Assembly (NCBI RefSeq): GCF_023630175.1
Contig: NZ_JALLIN010000002.1
Coordinates: 1 to 64,000, forward strand
DNA: 64,000 nucleotides
Reading direction: 5' to 3'
From: Streptomyces cellostaticus
GTDB lineage: Bacteria; Actinomycetota; Actinomycetes; Streptomycetales; Streptomycetaceae
Part shown: positions 60,950 to 64,000 of the stretch, piece after piece
Layout of the letters: every line of letters begins with the position of its first letter
Numbering within the stretch: the first letter of the stretch is position 1
Made by a program: the position numbers and the translations under genes
The notes under the pieces: generated by a model
Told to the model about the DNA's origin: nothing
What the model saw: the letters and a program-made list of their open reading frames with translations, nothing else
Databases searched by the model: none

Positions 60950-63463
60950 CTACAGCAGCCCGTCCCACATCTGCTCCAGCAGCACCGACCACCAGCTCTC
61001 CGGCGACCCCAGCGCCGCCGGGTCCAGAGCGGCCAACTGCGCCTGGAAGTCGACCGTCCAGCGGCCCGCCTGCTCCTGGTTCAGCCCGTGCCGAAGCCGC
61101 CACATCCGCCCCAGCAGCGCCAGGCACCGCGTGAACTCCGGCAGGCCCGTGTTCACGAACTGCGGCGGCACCGGAGCGCCACCGGGCCCGGCCTCCACCG
61201 GAACGGCCACGATGTTCGCCGTCCCGTACTGCACACAGACCGCCCGGCCGAAGTCCGTACCCATCACCAGGTACGACCCCGCGTCCGGAGCCGGCTGCAC
61301 CCCGCGCTCCGCCGCCAGCTCCGCCAGCGTAGGCACCGGGCGGCCCGGCTGGGCCTGCGCCCAGAAGAAGGGACCCAGGTCCAGCGGCAGACCGGCCACC
61401 ACCAGCGTGTGGGCCACCACCGGCGGCACGCCCTGCCGCGACACCGCCTGCTGCTCGAACCGGAAGACCCCCGGACCGAACACCGCCGCCAGCTCCTGGG
61501 CGACGCCCTCGGGCGGGACCGGCGGCGCCGGCTGCACCGGCGGCAGCGGCGCCCGCACCGGCGCCGGCCGGGCCGGACCGTCGGCGACCTGGTGCAGCTC
61601 ACCCTGGTGGGCCAGCAACTGCTGCATGCCCTGCTGCCGGCTCGCGTGGTCCGTGCCGTACGGCGCGATGCTCGTGATCCGCGCCTGCGGCCACTGCTCC
61701 CGGATCATCCGCGCGCAGTACGCCCCCGGCAGCTCGCACGACTCCAGCTCCGTGTGCAGCTCCAGCACCTGGTCCGGCGGCACGTTCATCGCCCGCAGCT
61801 CATGGAAGATCTGCCACTCCGGATGCGGCGTGCCCGGCGCGGAACGCCGGATCAACTGCTGCTCGGAACCGTCCTGCGCGCGGTAGCGCAGCACCGCCTG
61901 ATAGCCCGGGCCCACCGTCGGCTGCCCCTGCTGCGGATAGCCGTACGCCGGAGGCTGCCCGGGCAGCGGGCCGCCCGGCGGCGGCACCGCGCCCGAAGGC
62001 ATGCCACCCGGCGGCATCGGCTGCGGTACGCCCGTCCGGCCCGGAACGCCCGGGACACCCGGCGGCGTGCCGGGCGGACCGGCCACGGGCGGCGGCGGAG
62101 GCGGCGGCGCTCCCGGGCCACCCGCGGGCGGGGCCGCCAGCACGGTCTCCGCGTGGTGCACCGCACCACGCCCTCCACCGGGCGCACCAGGCGCACCGGG
62201 CTGGGGGGCGCCGGGAGCGGGAGGAATCGGCATGCCCGGGGTGGCCGGCACCGTGGCCGCGTGGGGGGCGTCGCCCGGCGGCGTACCCCCGGGAACATCC
62301 GGCGCACCGGGCGGCTGCGGGGCACCCGGGGCGGCGGGACCCTCGGGGCCGAGCGCCGACACGAACTGCGTGGGCACATACCCGCCCGCGCCGGGGGCAC
62401 CGGGCGCGGGCGCAGCGCCCGGACGCGCGCCGGGCACGCCCGGAGCACCCGGCGGCGGAGGCGGGATGCCCGGTCCGGCCTGCGGCTTGCGCGGCGGCGC
62501 CGCCTTGCTGGTCGCCGCGTCCGCGATGTCCCCGGCGTGCGGCGGCAGCGGCCGTTGCGGACCGCCCGGCGCGCCGGGCGGGGTACCGGGCGCACCCGGC
62601 GGGGCGTCCGGCGCCCCCTGCCCGCCCGGCGAGCCCAGCGCCGGCGCCACCGCGGTGGGCGGCAGCGCGCTGCCCCCGGACATCAGCGCCGTCTTGGCGT
62701 CCGGGGTGGCGGCGGGCGGCCGCGGCCCCTCGTCGTCCGGTGCGCTCAGCGGCGGCGCGAACACGGTCGCCGGCAACGGCACCGAACGGTCCTCGCCGGA
62801 ATCCGCGTTGGTGTCCGTACCCGCCCACGGCGTGGCCCCGGCGGGCGTCCGCGGCGCACCGGGCATCCCCGCGCCCGGCGTGGCACCCGCACCGGCGGCC
62901 GGCCACGAGGCGCCGCTCCCGGAACCGGCCGGCGTGCCCGGCACCGCGTCCGAGGGTTCCGCGGCCGGCACCCCGGCCTGCGTCTCGGCGAGCGCCCCGC
63001 CGGCCGCGGCCGAACCGGCTTCGCCCGCGCCCGAATCCGCCGCCGCGGCCGCGGTCCGCGACGACTCCCCCGACCGGCGATCCGGGATACCCAGCTTGTC
63101 CGCCGCCTCCTGCAGCCACTCCGGCGGGCTCAGCAGGAACGACGTCTGATTCAGATCCACCCGGGCCGGAGCCTGCGCCGGCACCGCGTCGCGCACCTCG
63201 TCGACCCGCCCGTACTCCTCCTCGTACCGGCGGATCACCTCGCCCACCGGCAGCGCCGGCCACAACGTCGCCTCACCGCTGTCCCGGGCGATGACGAGGC
63301 GCTGCCCGCCCGCGTCCGAACGCGGCCCCTCGGCACGGTCCTCGCCCCACACCACGAAGCCCAGCTCGAACTCCCGCACCCGCACCTCACGATGCTGGTA
63401 CGCGGGCACGTCACCGTTGATCCACTCCTCGGCGCGCTCCTGCGCCTGCGCAAAGGTCACCAT
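60950..63463 (-). CDS. Imm35-like + deaminase-fold + SUKH-4 fusion protein
   Basis: The 837-residue protein has an Imm35/YrhB-like N-terminus (about 1-95, FVVWGEDRAEG, LVIARDSGEATLWPALPVGEVI), a Pro/Gly/Ala-rich linker (about 120-520), a deaminase-like region (about 524-630) with HPE at 547-549 and cysteines 576 and 583 (SCELPGAYC), and a SUKH-4-like C-terminus (about 653-837). HxE plus paired Cys is the zinc-deaminase pattern of polymorphic toxins, but no secretion signal is seen. ATG at 63461-63463, 10 bases after the SUKH-1 stop. Confidence 0.8.
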   Translation of the reverse strand: MVTFAQAQERAEEWINGDVPAYQHREVRVREFELGFVVWGEDRAEGPRSDAGGQRLVIARDSGEATLWPALPVGEVIRRYEEEYGRVDEVRDAVPAQAPARVDLNQTSFLLSPPEWLQEAADKLGIPDRRSGESSRTAAAAADSGAGEAGSAAAGGALAETQAGVPAAEPSDAVPGTPAGSGSGASWPAAGAGATPGAGMPGAPRTPAGATPWAGTDTNADSGEDRSVPLPATVFAPPLSAPDDEGPRPPAATPDAKTALMSGGSALPPTAVAPALGSPGGQGAPDAPPGAPGTPPGAPGGPQRPLPPHAGDIADAATSKAAPPRKPQAGPGIPPPPPGAPGVPGARPGAAPAPGAPGAGGYVPTQFVSALGPEGPAAPGAPQPPGAPDVPGGTPPGDAPHAATVPATPGMPIPPAPGAPQPGAPGAPGGGRGAVHHAETVLAAPPAGGPGAPPPPPPPVAGPPGTPPGVPGVPGRTGVPQPMPPGGMPSGAVPPPGGPLPGQPPAYGYPQQGQPTVGPGYQAVLRYRAQDGSEQQLIRRSAPGTPHPEWQIFHELRAMNVPPDQVLELHTELESCELPGAYCARMIREQWPQARITSIAPYGTDHASRQQGMQQLLAHQGELHQVADGPARPAPVRAPLPPVQPAPPVPPEGVAQELAAVFGPGVFRFEQQAVSRQGVPPVVAHTLVVAGLPLDLGPFFWAQAQPGRPVPTLAELAAERGVQPAPDAGSYLVMGTDFGRAVCVQYGTANIVAVPVEAGPGGAPVPPQFVNTGLPEFTRCLALLGRMWRLRHGLNQEQAGRWTVDFQAQLAALDPAALGSPESWWSVLLEQMWDGLL

Positions 63464-63473
63464 CGCTCGCAGC

Positions 63474-63995
63474 TCACTCCCCCACCGGCACGGAAGACAC
63501 CGGGACGGCACGCGCGAAACCGCCGTCCACCATCAGGCTCGCCACCGTCTCCAACTCCGGCGGGTTGCCCGCCAGCCGGGACAGGAACGCGTCGAAGTCG
63601 TCACCGCACGGCAGCAGCAGCCGCTCCACCCGCTCCGCGGGCGACCACGACGGGTCCACGTCCCGCGCGTCGTCGGACGCGCAGAACCACACCGAACCGA
63701 CCCGCTCGCCGCGCACCTTCACCGCGAGCAGGCCGCCCTGCACGAAACCGACGCCCAGGTAGTCCTTCGTCAGGTGGTCGCGCAGACACTTGTTGACGTA
63801 CACCAGGTCGTTGACCGCCGCCTCGTCCCGGACCGTGAAGAACGGCTGGTCCAGCAGCAGCCCCAGCTCGGCGTCCAGCGCCGCGCCCACCGGCGCGCTG
63901 CCGCCCGCCGCCTTGAGGAACGACCGGTACGCGCCCGGCAGGCGGTACCCCAGGTCCTCCTCGACGCCCTGCACCTGCGACTCCGTCACCGCCAC
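63474..63995 (-). CDS. SMI1/KNR4 (SUKH-1) family protein, start near window edge
   Basis: The 173-residue protein has the SUKH-1 opening (ESQVQGVEEDLGYRLPGAYRSFLKAAGG, in part residues 5-32) and later WFCASDDARDVDPSW and FDAFLSRLAG. SUKH proteins are immunity or scaffold modules of toxin systems. It precedes and nearly abuts the deaminase/SUKH-4 gene, so the two form an operon. GTG at 63993-63995 is the first visible start; the gene may begin slightly beyond the window. Confidence 0.85.
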   Translation of the reverse strand: MAVTESQVQGVEEDLGYRLPGAYRSFLKAAGGSAPVGAALDAELGLLLDQPFFTVRDEAAVNDLVYVNKCLRDHLTKDYLGVGFVQGGLLAVKVRGERVGSVWFCASDDARDVDPSWSPAERVERLLLPCGDDFDAFLSRLAGNPPELETVASLMVDGGFARAVPVSSVPVGE

Positions 63996-64000
63996 ACCCG

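Overview
This is a 64-kb stretch of a high-GC actinobacterial chromosome, almost certainly Streptomyces. Evidence: strong G/C bias at third codon positions, frequent GTG starts, GTGA/ATGA translational-coupling overlaps, a SigB-type sigma factor with anti-sigma partners, two secreted Rpf proteins, a P450, and a tRNA-Leu(UAA) of the bldA type. From memory, gene order resembles the S. coelicolor core region around SCO3066-SCO3117; this could not be checked here. It looks like core chromosome: I found no insertion sequence, prophage, CRISPR array or large biosynthetic cluster.

Layout. 0.4-4.6 kb: anti-sigma kinase, STAS antagonist and a divergent SigB-family sigma factor, followed by a membrane protein that joins an ECF-sigma-like N-terminus, a zinc anti-sigma-like motif, a membrane helix and a ricin-B lectin domain. 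4.6-10.2 kb: a translationally coupled leftward histidine-utilisation operon (hutU, an M20 amidohydrolase, hutF) followed by hutI, with a palindrome at its promoter. 10.3-11.7 kb: a divergent PLP decarboxylase of the LysA fold. 11.9-14.0 kb: a four-gene operon with three roadblock/LC7-like proteins and a PatA/DUF4388-like protein. 14.1-16.3 kb: membrane proteins and an RpiR regulator. 16.7-23.4 kb: cystathionine beta-synthase, SGNH hydrolase, thiolase, small conserved proteins and a Bax-inhibitor-like membrane protein. 23.7 kb: bldA. 24.1-27.5 kb: a MacB-like ABC pair. 27.6-30.4 kb: a cyclopropane synthase-like methyltransferase and NDH-2, the latter preceded by Rex-like palindromes. 30.9-34.8 kb: the enolase, DivIC-like, DUF501, Ppx/GppA, GNAT-fragment string. 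35.1-37.2 kb: rpfA with a ydaO-type (c-di-AMP) riboswitch leader, and rpfC. 37.3-41.8 kb: P450, MazG, a SurA-like lipoprotein and a DUF1906 exported protein. 42-46.4 kb: Ser/Thr kinase, membrane protein and an HTH-methylase-specificity fusion. 46.6-49.7 kb: exported proteins, a GNAT and an HNH nuclease lipoprotein. 49.9-53.5 kb: mfd. 53.8-57.1 kb: a second MacB-like ABC pair. 57.7-59.8 kb: a DUF485/SSS acetate-type symporter. 59.8-64 kb: a DivIVA-like coiled-coil protein and an Imm35/deaminase/SUKH-4 protein beside a SUKH-1 protein.

The most interesting items are the sigma/anti-sigma/lectin fusion, the GTPase-free roadblock operon, the degenerate HTH-M-S methylase fusion, the cytoplasmic deaminase/SUKH immunity fusion, a palindromic repeat that supplies the TAG stop codon of two genes, and the clustered Rex-like operators before ndh. 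Starts given here are my choices from ribosome-binding sites and overlaps. Regulatory sites are pattern calls made by eye.
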